Both the position numbers and the translations under genes were made by a program. A stretch of DNA of 64,000 bases from Pirellulaceae bacterium (GTDB taxonomy: Bacteria; Planctomycetota; Planctomycetia; Pirellulales; Pirellulaceae), in assembly GCA_022448645.1 (NCBI GenBank), contig JAKVBZ010000005.1, forward strand, positions 1 to 64,000. The letters run 5' to 3'. How positions within the stretch are numbered: the stretch's first letter is position 1; the number at the start of each line of letters is the position of its first letter. Below, piece after piece: positions 44,823-53,823 of the stretch. Below the pieces are notes generated by a model that was not told the origin of the DNA, made no database searches, and saw nothing but the letters and a program-made list of their open reading frames with translations.

Positions 44823-46472
44823 CTACTGTTTGACACGATAGTGAACCGGTTTGTGAAACCGAAGATCGACTCCCTTCCAATCGAGTGACACTTTACCGCC
44901 TCCCCGTTCGTGCTGAGCGGTCCAGTCCCTAATGAGCTCCAAACAGGCGTGGTCAATGTGCAACAAACTATGCAAATCAATATTCACATTCGCGTTGCGA
45001 GGAATTCTCTCAAGGTTTTTCGCGAGTAATGGTAACCGCAGAAATGTTGCCGCGCCCTGTAGCACAAGCGTGGCATCACCCTCGTCATCGGCAACATGGA
45101 GATTGACATCCAAATAGGCAAAACGGTGGAGCAATTTGATTGCTGAGATCGCAATACCAACGAGAACCCCAATCAGCAAATCAGTCGCAACAATTGTCCC
45201 CAATGTCGCGAGGAAAACAAACGCCTCTGACTTGCCAACAGACCACAAATTCCGAAGTTCTTTAATGTTGACTAGTTTGCAACCGGTGTACACCAACAAT
45301 CCCCCCAGAGCAGCCCGTGGTATGTAACTCAATAACCAGGGCAATAGGACGACGAACATTAACAACCAAGTACCATGAAGCACAGTGGACCAACGTGATT
45401 TCGCACCCGCACTCACATTCGCCGAGCTACGAACAATAACACCCGTCATCGGTAACGCACCCACCAAACCACAGAGCGTATTACCAACTCCCTGAGCCAT
45501 CAACTCTTGATCGTATTTAGTTCGAGGTCCGTCATGCATTTGGTCAACCGCCGTCGCGCATAGCAACGTCTCAGCACTGGCCACCATACAGATCACCACT
45601 GCAGAACTCAAAACCAATGGATCGACAAGCAAACTTGTCCACAAGGTACTGGGAAACGTGGTTTCCGAAAACATATTCTCTGGAATTTCCAACAAAACGA
45701 TGTCAAGCTTCATGACGACGGTAAACACCGTGGCCACTATGACTCCGACTAGTGGAGCCGGAAGAATACGCAACCTCTTTGGTGCAAACCGAGGCCATAA
45801 CAGAATGATAGCAATGGTGATGATTCCCGTGGTGGCAGCAAGGTGATGACTTTGGTCGTTGTCCAGAGGAAAGCATTTACCTAAAGCTTGAGGAATGGTC
45901 GCCAAATACTCGACTCCACCATGAGCTTTCTCGCCATGCCACATCGCCGTGTGGTCAAGCATGACATGGAATTGGCTGGACAAAATCAAGACACCGATGC
46001 CGGCCAACATCCCCTTGATGACGGCAGGTGAAACCGCGCGAAACCATTGCCCGATTCCCAACCACCCGGCAAATAATTGGCCCAAACCTGCGATGAATAC
46101 GGACGCCCCCATCACGGAGAGTGCATAGGCCAGGGCCTCCTCGTTTAATTCTTGACCTCCATCCGAAACGCTTGCCACATATCGTTCTTGAGCGTTAGCC
46201 AGTAATTCGGCCAAAATAACAAAAAGCCCAGCAGCCGGACCACTCACCTGTAGCGGCGAACCGGCAAACATGCCCACCACAATGCCACCGATAATCCCGG
46301 TAATTAATGCGCGCGCTGGGTTGACCCCCACAGCCACTGCAATGCCAATGCAAAGAGGTAAGGCAACCAGAAATACCACGAGAGACGCCAAAAAGTCGGC
46401 CTTCCAATCCGGCGATCCCACCTGCGAGGAAACACTGACTTTAGAGTCAGCCGGCTGTTTCATTTGCATCAT
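44823..46472 (-). CDS. SulP-family inorganic anion transporter with STAS domain
   Basis: A 549-residue protein with about 11-12 membrane segments and a C-terminal cytoplasmic STAS domain (about 440-549). The SulP signature region (GIAVAVGVNPARALITGIIGGIVVGMFAGSPLQVSGPAAG, shown here in parts) lies at about 42-85, and NTLCGLVGALPMTGVIVRSSANV is the conserved helix-8 region. Family members carry sulfate, bicarbonate or related anions, usually with H+ or Na+. The substrate cannot be fixed from sequence. An 8-bp palindrome stands about 120 bases upstream. Confidence 0.9.
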   Translation of the reverse strand: MMQMKQPADSKVSVSSQVGSPDWKADFLASLVVFLVALPLCIGIAVAVGVNPARALITGIIGGIVVGMFAGSPLQVSGPAAGLFVILAELLANAQERYVASVSDGGQELNEEALAYALSVMGASVFIAGLGQLFAGWLGIGQWFRAVSPAVIKGMLAGIGVLILSSQFHVMLDHTAMWHGEKAHGGVEYLATIPQALGKCFPLDNDQSHHLAATTGIITIAIILLWPRFAPKRLRILPAPLVGVIVATVFTVVMKLDIVLLEIPENMFSETTFPSTLWTSLLVDPLVLSSAVVICMVASAETLLCATAVDQMHDGPRTKYDQELMAQGVGNTLCGLVGALPMTGVIVRSSANVSAGAKSRWSTVLHGTWLLMFVVLLPWLLSYIPRAALGGLLVYTGCKLVNIKELRNLWSVGKSEAFVFLATLGTIVATDLLIGVLVGIAISAIKLLHRFAYLDVNLHVADDEGDATLVLQGAATFLRLPLLAKNLERIPRNANVNIDLHSLLHIDHACLELIRDWTAQHERGGGKVSLDWKGVDLRFHKPVHYRVKQ

Positions 46473-46589
46473 TTTTGATTCGAAAAAATGTCATAGAGAA
46501 CCACAAAAACAAATATACCACCATTTTAATCTACACAACCCAACATTTCCTGCAAGGCCAACATACACACTCTCTCTGAATCCGCTTTT

Positions 46590-46611
46590 ATGATATTCAG
46601 GCAAATATCAT
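46590..46611. promoter_or_regulatory. Perfect 8-bp palindrome upstream of the SulP gene
   Basis: ATGATATT (46590-46597) and AATATCAT (46604-46611) are perfectly complementary with a six-base spacer (CAGGCA). The AT-rich dyad resembles a dimeric regulator site and stands 118-139 bases from the SulP start and 140-170 bases from the end of the GGDEF gene. The regulator is unknown. Confidence 0.4.
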
Positions 46612-46754
46612 TTCCTAAATTAGATATCAAACATTCAGATAAACACAATCAGAAGACAGGCCCAACAAGCTGGAATGAAGTTTCAACAGCCAGTGGCTCA
46701 AATCATTAAGATTTGATTAAGAAAACATCAAGTCGAAATCCTTGACTGACCTGC

Positions 46755-48428
46755 TTACGAATCGCCAGGTACGGTCTGGCTTGCCAGGTAAGCAGTAAAA
46801 CTGCCGAGCGAAGCAGTTGACGGGTCGTCTTGCGACTTGTGTGCTATGGCTTTTTTTGTTGGTAGATCGGCAGCCGGACGATGGCGATTCATAGCTCCAG
46901 CAAGGGCGAGCAAATCGTTGGCCAACTCCTGTATACGCGAGGCTCCGCCGACCACACACGACACGAACTCATGAGGCTCACTGTCCATGTGTTGTTCGAC
47001 CATGTTAGCTTGGCGAATCAGATCCACGACTGTTGCACTTAACCGTTCGCAAGTATCTTCCTCATCGATCGTGTGCACGTTAGCGGACGCATGATGTTCC
47101 AAGGCTAATTCCGAATTGGACACCCAGCGAAGCAAGCTTGTGCGGCTCACGACCCCCGTCGGTCTACCGTCCAGCATGATGACCACACTACGGATGGAGA
47201 CTCGGCAGAGAAACTCATAGATGGCAAGAACGGGAGCATTTTCGTCGTACCACACAACATTCGTCTTCATGACGTCACAGATCTTCGTCTGGCGCCAATC
47301 GGGCCAAATCATGATACTCATCAAGTCCTTTTCAGAGAGGATGCCGACAAGTTTACCAGTTGTGTCGATAATGGGCGCCGAAGTAATGCGGAATTGCTGG
47401 AAGAATTGGGCAGCTGACCAGACATCATCGCATACGTTCAGTCCAGCAACGATGGTGGTCATAACATCTTTGGCTTTGAGTCCACGGAAAACGACTCCCG
47501 GGCCGTACGCGGTTGCAGACTTGGAACCACCAGATTTATCGATGGTTGTGAAAGAAACGACGCGATCCCTTCCTGAATGTTTTGCGACTAACAGTGCCTG
47601 ATCGGCCAAGTCGATAAGTTGCGAGGGAGACTTGGTGTCGTCCAAGCGTGACGCAATGCCAATGCTGGCGGTGACACGAATCGCCTTCTCCTCATGCTCA
47701 ACAAAAAGAGCCGCAATCCGTTCCCTCACACACTCAGCCCATGTGAGTGCACTTTCTTCGGTTGTTTCAGGCAGGAGGACACAGAACTCTTCGCCGCCAT
47801 AGCGAGAAACCATATCCGTAGTGCGGCACTCATCGTGCAGAACTTCGGCAACCGCTTGGATAACTCGGTCTCCCACACCATGGCCATACGTATCGTTAAC
47901 CCGTTTGAAAAAATCGAGGTCGATCATGGCACAAGTGAGTGGCAGACGAAATTCTATGGCACGACTCCATTCACGTTCCATCATCTCGGCCATCCTGCGT
48001 TGTGACGGCAAACCTGTCAAAGGATCGTGATTCGCCAGAACGCTTAGTCTTTGTTCGAGATGGATCACTCGGCAACTCGCGTCCAACCAAGCACGTACCT
48101 GATGCTTTTCGACATCACTGGGCAAGAAAGTATCCGCCCCGGCCTGTAATGCCTGCACCGTGGTGAGGCTATCAGAGACCACCATCGTATACACATAATT
48201 AGGCAGATCTCGATTACGAACCCAGTGACAGAGATCCATCACATCATTGGACTCATCTTGGTTGATCACCAACATGTGAGGACAATTGCGTTCGATCATC
48301 TGTACGGCCTCAGCACGATCTTGCGCCAGAGACACAACAAATTCTTTTTCGGCAAGCCAATGACTCCACAAATCAGCACGATTGCTGTCTTGATCAATCA
48401 ATAGGGCATGTATTGGCTGGGTTATCAT
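46755..48428 (-). CDS. Diguanylate cyclase with degenerate receiver and CBS pair
   Basis: A 557-residue soluble regulator. Residues about 5-120 are receiver-like, but the phospho-acceptor Asp appears to be Asn (LVINQDE), so phosphorylation is doubtful. A GGDEF domain follows, with NHDPLTGLPSQRRM, an intact GGEEF active site and an RxxD inhibitory site (RTTD) five residues before it. Two CBS motifs come next (KDVMTTIVAG..., ICDVMKTNVVW...), able to bind adenine nucleotides. A C-terminal helical part is unassigned. It should make c-di-GMP. The start at 48428 is chosen over upstream extensions, which lack receiver homology. Confidence 0.85.
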   Translation of the reverse strand: MITQPIHALLIDQDSNRADLWSHWLAEKEFVVSLAQDRAEAVQMIERNCPHMLVINQDESNDVMDLCHWVRNRDLPNYVYTMVVSDSLTTVQALQAGADTFLPSDVEKHQVRAWLDASCRVIHLEQRLSVLANHDPLTGLPSQRRMAEMMEREWSRAIEFRLPLTCAMIDLDFFKRVNDTYGHGVGDRVIQAVAEVLHDECRTTDMVSRYGGEEFCVLLPETTEESALTWAECVRERIAALFVEHEEKAIRVTASIGIASRLDDTKSPSQLIDLADQALLVAKHSGRDRVVSFTTIDKSGGSKSATAYGPGVVFRGLKAKDVMTTIVAGLNVCDDVWSAAQFFQQFRITSAPIIDTTGKLVGILSEKDLMSIMIWPDWRQTKICDVMKTNVVWYDENAPVLAIYEFLCRVSIRSVVIMLDGRPTGVVSRTSLLRWVSNSELALEHHASANVHTIDEEDTCERLSATVVDLIRQANMVEQHMDSEPHEFVSCVVGGASRIQELANDLLALAGAMNRHRPAADLPTKKAIAHKSQDDPSTASLGSFTAYLASQTVPGDS

Positions 48429-48694
48429 GCTGGAACTCACGGGCCTAGGAAGAACGATAAAAAGGGTTGTTCCGGTATCGCAACCCAAAGCGATGGTAAA
48501 CTGCCACAGGAAATATAGCTTGAAGTAACCTACGTGAGGCACCGTATCGAGAATCGATATTGTGGACTGTGGCGGTTACACAAGAGAGCGGTCGAAACTT
48601 GATTCACGGCGAGTGATTTGCCGATGTTTCGAATAGCTAACGGAAGCAAATTTCGGCAGGGACGCGCCACACACCCTCAGCATGGGGATCTTGG

Positions 48695-48784
48695 ATGTCT
48701 GTCGAAATCATACACAGCGTGTTTGGCTTTGTCTTCTTCGCCGTATGGGCCATGATCGGCCATTTTGCTTGGCGAGAACTATAG
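48695..48784 (+). CDS. 29-residue single-pass membrane peptide
   Basis: An ATG at 48695 preceded by GGGGA nine bases upstream opens a 29-codon frame ending TAG. The peptide has polar ends and a continuous hydrophobic core (VFGFVFFAVWAMIGHF), which could cross the membrane once. It lies in the 360-base gap between the GGDEF gene and the alpha-glucan phosphorylase gene, on the opposite strand to both. No family is recognised. Confidence 0.45.
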   Translation: MSVEIIHSVFGFVFFAVWAMIGHFAWREL

Positions 48785-48792
48785 TGACCTTG

Positions 48793-50991
48793 CTATTTCA
48801 GATGCATGTCGCAACTCAGACCGCCGGCAGCTGGCACGTAACATGATCGGGTATAGTCCATTACCATACGATGGGCGCTGAATCGCCACGCGAGCGTGCT
48901 GATCGAATTCTTCATCATCTTGATCCAGCGCTGGGGTAAGCCATCAATATCCCGATCATAGAATAACGGGACCAGCTGTTGTTCGAGAATATGGTACAGC
49001 TGTTCGGCATCTCGTTCATCAGAAATGGCATCGTCCACATGCTGGGTACCTTTACCAATGGCGAACCCGTTCTGTCCGTTGTAAGCTTCCGCCCACCAGC
49101 CATCGAGCACCGACAGGTTCAGCCCTCCGTTGAGAATCACTTTTTGACCGCTGGTTCCGGATGCTTCCAGGGGACGTCGAGGATTGTTCAGCCACACGTC
49201 AACACCTTGCACCAAATGTCGGCCAACGTTGATGTCATAGTCTTCGATGAAGACTAATCGACTATTGAATCGTTCGTCGAGCCGTAAATTGGCAATGTCC
49301 TTAATCAGTTGCTTTCCTGGTTTATCCTTGGGGTGCGCTTTACCGGCAAAAATCAATTGAACGGGACGGTGTGTGTTGTTCAACAGTTGTTCCAGACGTT
49401 CTGGATCCGTCAACAATAGTCCCGCGCGCTTATAGGTGGCAAATCGACGAGCGAATCCGATCGTAAGGATGTTTGGATCGAGCACATTCCTGGCAGCTTC
49501 GACCAACTGCTCAGATTCGTCCCTTCGACGACACTGACGACTAACTCGTCGGCGAACAAAACCGATCAATAGATTCTTTAACGCAGAATGCGTTTCCCAA
49601 AGTTCTCCGGGATCCACATTGTAGATCTCTTGCCAGACTTCGGGTTCCCCCATGCGACTCGACCAACCTGCTACAAAATTGCGATCGTAAAGATTCTGCA
49701 TCTGCCATGCTAACCAGCTGGGAACATGCACTCCGTTAGTAATGTGACCAATTGGAATTTCTTCTTCCACTCGCCAAGGCCACAGATGAGCCCACATGCG
49801 ACGGGTCACGTGTCCATGCAGCGAACTGACTGCATTCGCACGTCGCGACAGCTTTAAACCCAAGACCGTCATAGTAAATGCTTCAGCCTCATTTTGCGGT
49901 TCTACCCGTCCCAAACCCATTAACTGATCATAGGAGATGCCCAAGGCATCGCGTAAAGGCCCCAAATGCTCTTCGACCAACTGACCATCAAAACGGTCAT
50001 GGCCTGCGGGAACGGGCGTGTGTGTCGTAAAGACTGTATGTTGAGCCACTTCGCGAAGTGCATCGTTGAAACCGACACCATCTTCATACATTCGCTCACG
50101 GATTACCTCTAACGGAGCAAATGCACTGTGTCCTTCATTCAAATGAAAAACCCCCGGAGTGATGCCAAGTGCTTTTAAGGCACGAACACCGCCAACGCCC
50201 AGGACCAGTTCTTGACGAATTCGCGTGCGCTCGTCACCTCCGTACAATCGGTTGGTGAGTTCCCTGTCTTCCGGACGATTGCCTTCTACATCGCAATCCA
50301 ATAAATACAGGTTCACTCGGCCAACACACATCAACCAGACTTTAGCATGCAAAGGCCCGTTTCTCGTCTCAATCTGAACTTCGACTGACTGCCCGTCCGG
50401 CGACACAGCAGGCTCCATCGGCAGGTTCTCTACCTTGGTCGCCAGATATTCCTCTTGTTGGTATCCCTGTTCGTCCAAATGCTGCTTGAAGTATCCATGA
50501 TTGTAATACAGCCCGATCGCCACCAACGGCACCCCTAAACCGCTGGCACTCTTGATATGGTCGCCCGACAGTACTCCCAAACCCCCAGAATAAATCGGCA
50601 CCGATTCATGAATACCAAACTCTGCCGAAAAATAGGCAACAGGCATTGCTCCCAGGACCCCAGCATGGGTGTTGCCCCAGGTCTGTTGCTCCGTCATGTA
50701 TTCCTTAAGCTGACGGTAGGCGTGGTGGATACGGCTGTAAAGCACCATCTCGGCAGCGCGAGCCTCCAAACGATCGGGCGTGAGTTCCTGAAGCAACGCA
50801 ATGGGATTATGATCCAGTTGTCGCCAGCGAATCGGGTCCAATTCACGAAACAGATTGATGACTTCCGGGTGCCAGCTCCACCACAGATTTCGTGCCAATG
50901 CCTGACACTTTTCGTACAAGGAATTGGGGGAGTTGTCGGTAACGGATGGCACGGTCGTTGCTTCCTGCATCTCGATGTTCACTTGACTCAT
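48793..50991 (-). CDS. glgP: Alpha-glucan (glycogen) phosphorylase, short form
   Basis: A 732-residue glycogen/maltodextrin phosphorylase of the shorter bacterial-archaeal type, releasing glucose-1-phosphate from alpha-1,4-glucans with PLP. NLWWSWHPE near the start, AEFGIHESVPIYSGGLGVLSGDHIKSAS (segments at about 125-155), HLNEGHSAF, GHITNGVHVPSW and EASGTSGQKVILNGGLNLSVLDGWW with the PLP lysine are all present. The start at 50991 has GGAG nine bases upstream; a longer frame to 51018 does not. It is divergent from the APS kinase gene. Confidence 0.95.
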   Translation of the reverse strand: MSQVNIEMQEATTVPSVTDNSPNSLYEKCQALARNLWWSWHPEVINLFRELDPIRWRQLDHNPIALLQELTPDRLEARAAEMVLYSRIHHAYRQLKEYMTEQQTWGNTHAGVLGAMPVAYFSAEFGIHESVPIYSGGLGVLSGDHIKSASGLGVPLVAIGLYYNHGYFKQHLDEQGYQQEEYLATKVENLPMEPAVSPDGQSVEVQIETRNGPLHAKVWLMCVGRVNLYLLDCDVEGNRPEDRELTNRLYGGDERTRIRQELVLGVGGVRALKALGITPGVFHLNEGHSAFAPLEVIRERMYEDGVGFNDALREVAQHTVFTTHTPVPAGHDRFDGQLVEEHLGPLRDALGISYDQLMGLGRVEPQNEAEAFTMTVLGLKLSRRANAVSSLHGHVTRRMWAHLWPWRVEEEIPIGHITNGVHVPSWLAWQMQNLYDRNFVAGWSSRMGEPEVWQEIYNVDPGELWETHSALKNLLIGFVRRRVSRQCRRRDESEQLVEAARNVLDPNILTIGFARRFATYKRAGLLLTDPERLEQLLNNTHRPVQLIFAGKAHPKDKPGKQLIKDIANLRLDERFNSRLVFIEDYDINVGRHLVQGVDVWLNNPRRPLEASGTSGQKVILNGGLNLSVLDGWWAEAYNGQNGFAIGKGTQHVDDAISDERDAEQLYHILEQQLVPLFYDRDIDGLPQRWIKMMKNSISTLAWRFSAHRMVMDYTRSCYVPAAGGLSCDMHLK

Positions 50992-51445
50992 CCGGATATT
51001 CTCCAAAAACCTGCGCAATACCTACTCACAATGCTTTACCTGCTTTTGATAACCGGCGAATTATATCCAGTCGACCAACCTCACGCGACCCCGCTGTACA
51101 TTCACACTTGGAACCTCAGCTAATTTTGCACTTTCCCCACCACAAATATTCCTGAGTCCTGGAAAGTGCCCCATTCGGTGCCAACAGTTGCACATCCTTT
51201 AAGACGCTAAATCCGTTATAATGCCTGGTTGAAAGCTGCATAGCCAATTAGCTGTCGGCCAGATCAAGTCGGGAATTACCACAATCGAAAAGCACTCTTT
51301 CGGCAGGACGCTGTCAGGAAACCGCGATGCAGGATTCGTTTTCAGCTCAACGTTCAACAAGAAAATGGATCACATCAAGTAACCTCCCCCAAATTACCGG
51401 CTCTAAATGATCGACTCCTAAAGATTCTTAGGAAAGTATTCACTC
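50992..51445. other. Divergent regulatory region between glgP and the APS kinase gene
   Basis: About 450 bases between divergent genes, expected to hold both promoters. The clearest element is a consensus TATAAT at 51217. The ~220-base leader ahead of the APS kinase start could be structured, but I could not match it to a known riboswitch such as SAM. Confidence 0.4.
51217..51222 (+). promoter_or_regulatory. Candidate -10 element upstream of the APS kinase gene
   Basis: A consensus TATAAT lies 224 bases before the APS kinase ATG. The -35 region at 17-base spacing (ATCCTT) is poor, so the call is weak. Confidence 0.25.
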
Positions 51446-52126
51446 ATGGATCAAGAAGTCCAAGTCTCCTGGCACGAGCACAGCGTGACCCGCCCAGAAC
51501 GGGAAAAACTGAACGGGCATCAAGGCTGCGTTGTGTGGTTTACCGGGCTCAGTGGAAGCGGCAAGAGCACCATCGCCAATTTAGTGGACCGGCAACTTTA
51601 CGAAAGAAACATTCATAGCTTTCTACTGGATGGCGATAATGTCCGACACGGACTCAATGCTAGCCCCGGATTATTGATAGAGGAACATGGTGAAACATTT
51701 GCCAAACGATTCGGACTGGGGTTTGCCGCCGAGGACCGAGAAGAAAACATTCGCCGTATCGGATCGGTCGCCGAGTTGTTCTGTGCTGCTGGAATTGTGA
51801 CGCTTACCGCCTTTGTCAGTCCCTACGTACGCGATCGTATGGCTGTACGGCAACGTGTCGAACAGGCAGGACAGCCGGGAGACTTTATCGAGGTCTATAT
51901 TGATGTTCCCTTGGAACTGTGTGAGCAACGCGACCCCAAGGGACTCTACAAAAAAGCACGTGCGGGCGAGATTCCCCAATTCACAGGTATCGATGCACCC
52001 TACGAACCGCCACCGCATCCCGAAATCGTGCTGCAAGGTGATCGCCACCCGCCACAAATGCTAGCGGCACAGGTGATTGGCAGGCTGGAAGAAAGAGGAA
52101 AAATACAGAACACACGCGGGCAATGA
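51446..52126 (+). CDS. cysC: Adenylyl-sulfate (APS) kinase
   Basis: A 226-residue APS kinase making PAPS from APS and ATP. The P-loop GLSGSGKST (34-42) is intact, followed by [67 protein letters not shown] and PEI. Compared with the common ~200-residue enzyme there is an insert of about 18 residues between HGLN and the [13 protein letters not shown] segment. No ATP sulfurylase is adjacent. PAPS may feed sulfation of surface glycans, but this is inference. Confidence 0.92.
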   Translation: MDQEVQVSWHEHSVTRPEREKLNGHQGCVVWFTGLSGSGKSTIANLVDRQLYERNIHSFLLDGDNVRHGLNASPGLLIEEHGETFAKRFGLGFAAEDREENIRRIGSVAELFCAAGIVTLTAFVSPYVRDRMAVRQRVEQAGQPGDFIEVYIDVPLELCEQRDPKGLYKKARAGEIPQFTGIDAPYEPPPHPEIVLQGDRHPPQMLAAQVIGRLEERGKIQNTRGQ

Positions 52127-52209
52127 AGCGCTGTTGACACGAGACGGCACGGATTCGTACATTGCTGAATGTAAATGGTGCTGGCACTTTTAACGGATCC
52201 AATTTTGCC

Positions 52210-52470
52210 ATGCTGAGGAGTACTTTTGTAGACAAGGACAGTCGCAATTCAAATCAGTTTTGCGCTAGAGGGATAGAGAAAGTAGCACAATCGGCTTTGA
52301 ACTCTAGTCCTATTTATGCCTTGCGAGACTTGCATGTCGAGCATTTCAACGATGCCCTAGTTATCTCCGGGCATGTCGACTCTTTCTATTATAAACAGTT
52401 GGCACAAGAACTTGTCCGAGCTGTCGCCGAAGATGTACGAGTAGTGAATTCGATCGACGTAGACGCTTAA
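52210..52470 (+). CDS. Small BON-domain-like protein
   Basis: An 86-residue protein whose last ~55 residues resemble a BON domain (VEHFNDALVISGHVDSFYYKQLAQELVRAV, then VVNSIDV), a fold thought to bind membranes or lipids. The ATG at 52210 is taken because the frame upstream, which starts with TTG at 52162, has no homology. No signal peptide is present. Planctomycete genomes carry several such small BON proteins of unknown role. Confidence 0.65.
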   Translation: MLRSTFVDKDSRNSNQFCARGIEKVAQSALNSSPIYALRDLHVEHFNDALVISGHVDSFYYKQLAQELVRAVAEDVRVVNSIDVDA

Positions 52471-52665
52471 TCTTCCATCAGATCCACACCGTCCATCAGA
52501 TCCATGTCGTGGACGGCAATCTCGTCTCACACAAGCTCAGTGTCAGTCCATGCTCTACCAGAATCCAAATACTGAAAAAATGAAACCGTCAGATTGTCAA
52601 GCCAACCAGCAGTCCCACCATGCACAGGAGTACTAGTCTGGTGGTTTGTGACAATCGCTTTTCGC

Positions 52666-52738
52666 TGTAGGACGGGGCTCCGAGCCCATCTTCTCCAAGA
52701 AGATTGTAAAACTTGGATGGGCCTGGAGACCCATCATG
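52666..52738. repeat. Possible interspersed palindromic repeat element
   Basis: This intergenic stretch contains two hairpins with GC-rich stems: GGGCT/AGCCC (52675-52687) and GATGGG/CCCATC (52716-52735), separated by TTCTCCAAGAA-type sequence. The layout resembles REP-like elements that occur in many copies in planctomycete genomes, though only this copy was seen here. It could also serve as the terminator for one or both convergent genes. Confidence 0.4.
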
Positions 52739-52758
52739 CCAGCTTTTCATTTCAGAGC

Positions 52759-53823
52759 CTAAGCTGCCACTTTCACTGGCTGCGGAACCTTTTCTTCAAC
52801 CAATCTCAAAACCGATCGATAGATTTCATCCACACTGAGATCACGCATACAACGGTGGTGCCCGACGGGACAGTGTCGCTTGCCGCAAGGCGAACACGAT
52901 AAACGGCGAAAATGGTTGATCGATTTAGGATGGTATGTCTCCGTCCATCGAGGATCGATCGGCCCAAACAGACTGACAACGGGTACATTCATTGCTGTCG
53001 CGATATGCCGTGGCCCACTGTCGGTAGTAACCATAGCATCTGCTTTTTGAATACAGGCTTTGGTGATCCCCAAATCCAGATTCTGTCGAGCCATACTTCG
53101 AACGCGGGGATGTCGAACCTGGTCTTCAATAGCCGCTGCATTCTCTCGCTCTGCCGGACCACAGATCACCAAAACCGCATGGCGTTCGTCTTGAGTGATA
53201 CGACGTGCCAAGTCGACATAATATTCCGACGGCCAGTGCTTGGCCGTTCCAAATGCTCCACCAGTATTAAGCACTATCACTTTCTCAGATTGATCAAGGC
53301 CCAGATCTTCCCAGATGACGTTTGCCGCACAGGCGTCATCGGATGAAACATTTAGCTCTAGCCGCCGAGCCTCAGGCGGGCACCCCATGTAGTACGCCAG
53401 GTCCAAATAGTAGTCAACAGCCGATACAGGCACTAGCTTCCCCTGTGAACGAAGAGGGTAAAGTTTGTCTGTCAACAGCATGCCACGTCCGTAGCGAACA
53501 TAACCCAATCGACGGCTACTACCTCCAAGCCACGCGATCATTCCTGTTCGAAATGAATTCGACATCAAGATCGTCCAGTCGTAATTCTCCTCGCGCAATC
53601 GGCGAATCAACCGGCCTGGCCTGAGATCCGGAGCGCGGGAACGGCGATCATGATAGATCGTACGGTCTAACCACGGCGTACCGGCCAGAACCTTCGCAAC
53701 ATAGGGCCGCATGATTCCGGTGATCGTCGTTCCAGAATCAAAATGGTTGCGCAACGCACGCAACGTCGGTGTTGCCATCACTACATCGCCAATCCAGCTA
53801 GGGAGAACGATTGCTAATTTCAT
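52759..53823 (-). CDS. Glycosyltransferase family 9 (lipopolysaccharide heptosyltransferase II-like)
   Basis: A 354-residue GT9 enzyme. LPSWIGDVVMATPTLRAL opens the N-terminal Rossmann domain, VLNTGGAFGTAKHWPSEYY and MVTTDSGPRHIATAMNVPVVSLFGP form the nucleotide-sugar site. It is close to WaaF-type heptosyltransferases of LPS inner-core synthesis. A CSPCGKRHCP segment near the end is Cys-rich, as in many WaaF proteins. Its ATG overlaps the FkbM gene's stop (ATGA at 53820-53823), so it is last of a three-gene operon. Confidence 0.9.
   Translation of the reverse strand: MKLAIVLPSWIGDVVMATPTLRALRNHFDSGTTITGIMRPYVAKVLAGTPWLDRTIYHDRRSRAPDLRPGRLIRRLREENYDWTILMSNSFRTGMIAWLGGSSRRLGYVRYGRGMLLTDKLYPLRSQGKLVPVSAVDYYLDLAYYMGCPPEARRLELNVSSDDACAANVIWEDLGLDQSEKVIVLNTGGAFGTAKHWPSEYYVDLARRITQDERHAVLVICGPAERENAAAIEDQVRHPRVRSMARQNLDLGITKACIQKADAMVTTDSGPRHIATAMNVPVVSLFGPIDPRWTETYHPKSINHFRRLSCSPCGKRHCPVGHHRCMRDLSVDEIYRSVLRLVEEKVPQPVKVAA

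Noticed and set aside
51223..51445. Possible SAM or other riboswitch ahead of the APS kinase gene
   Set aside because: No conserved core of a known riboswitch class was recognised.
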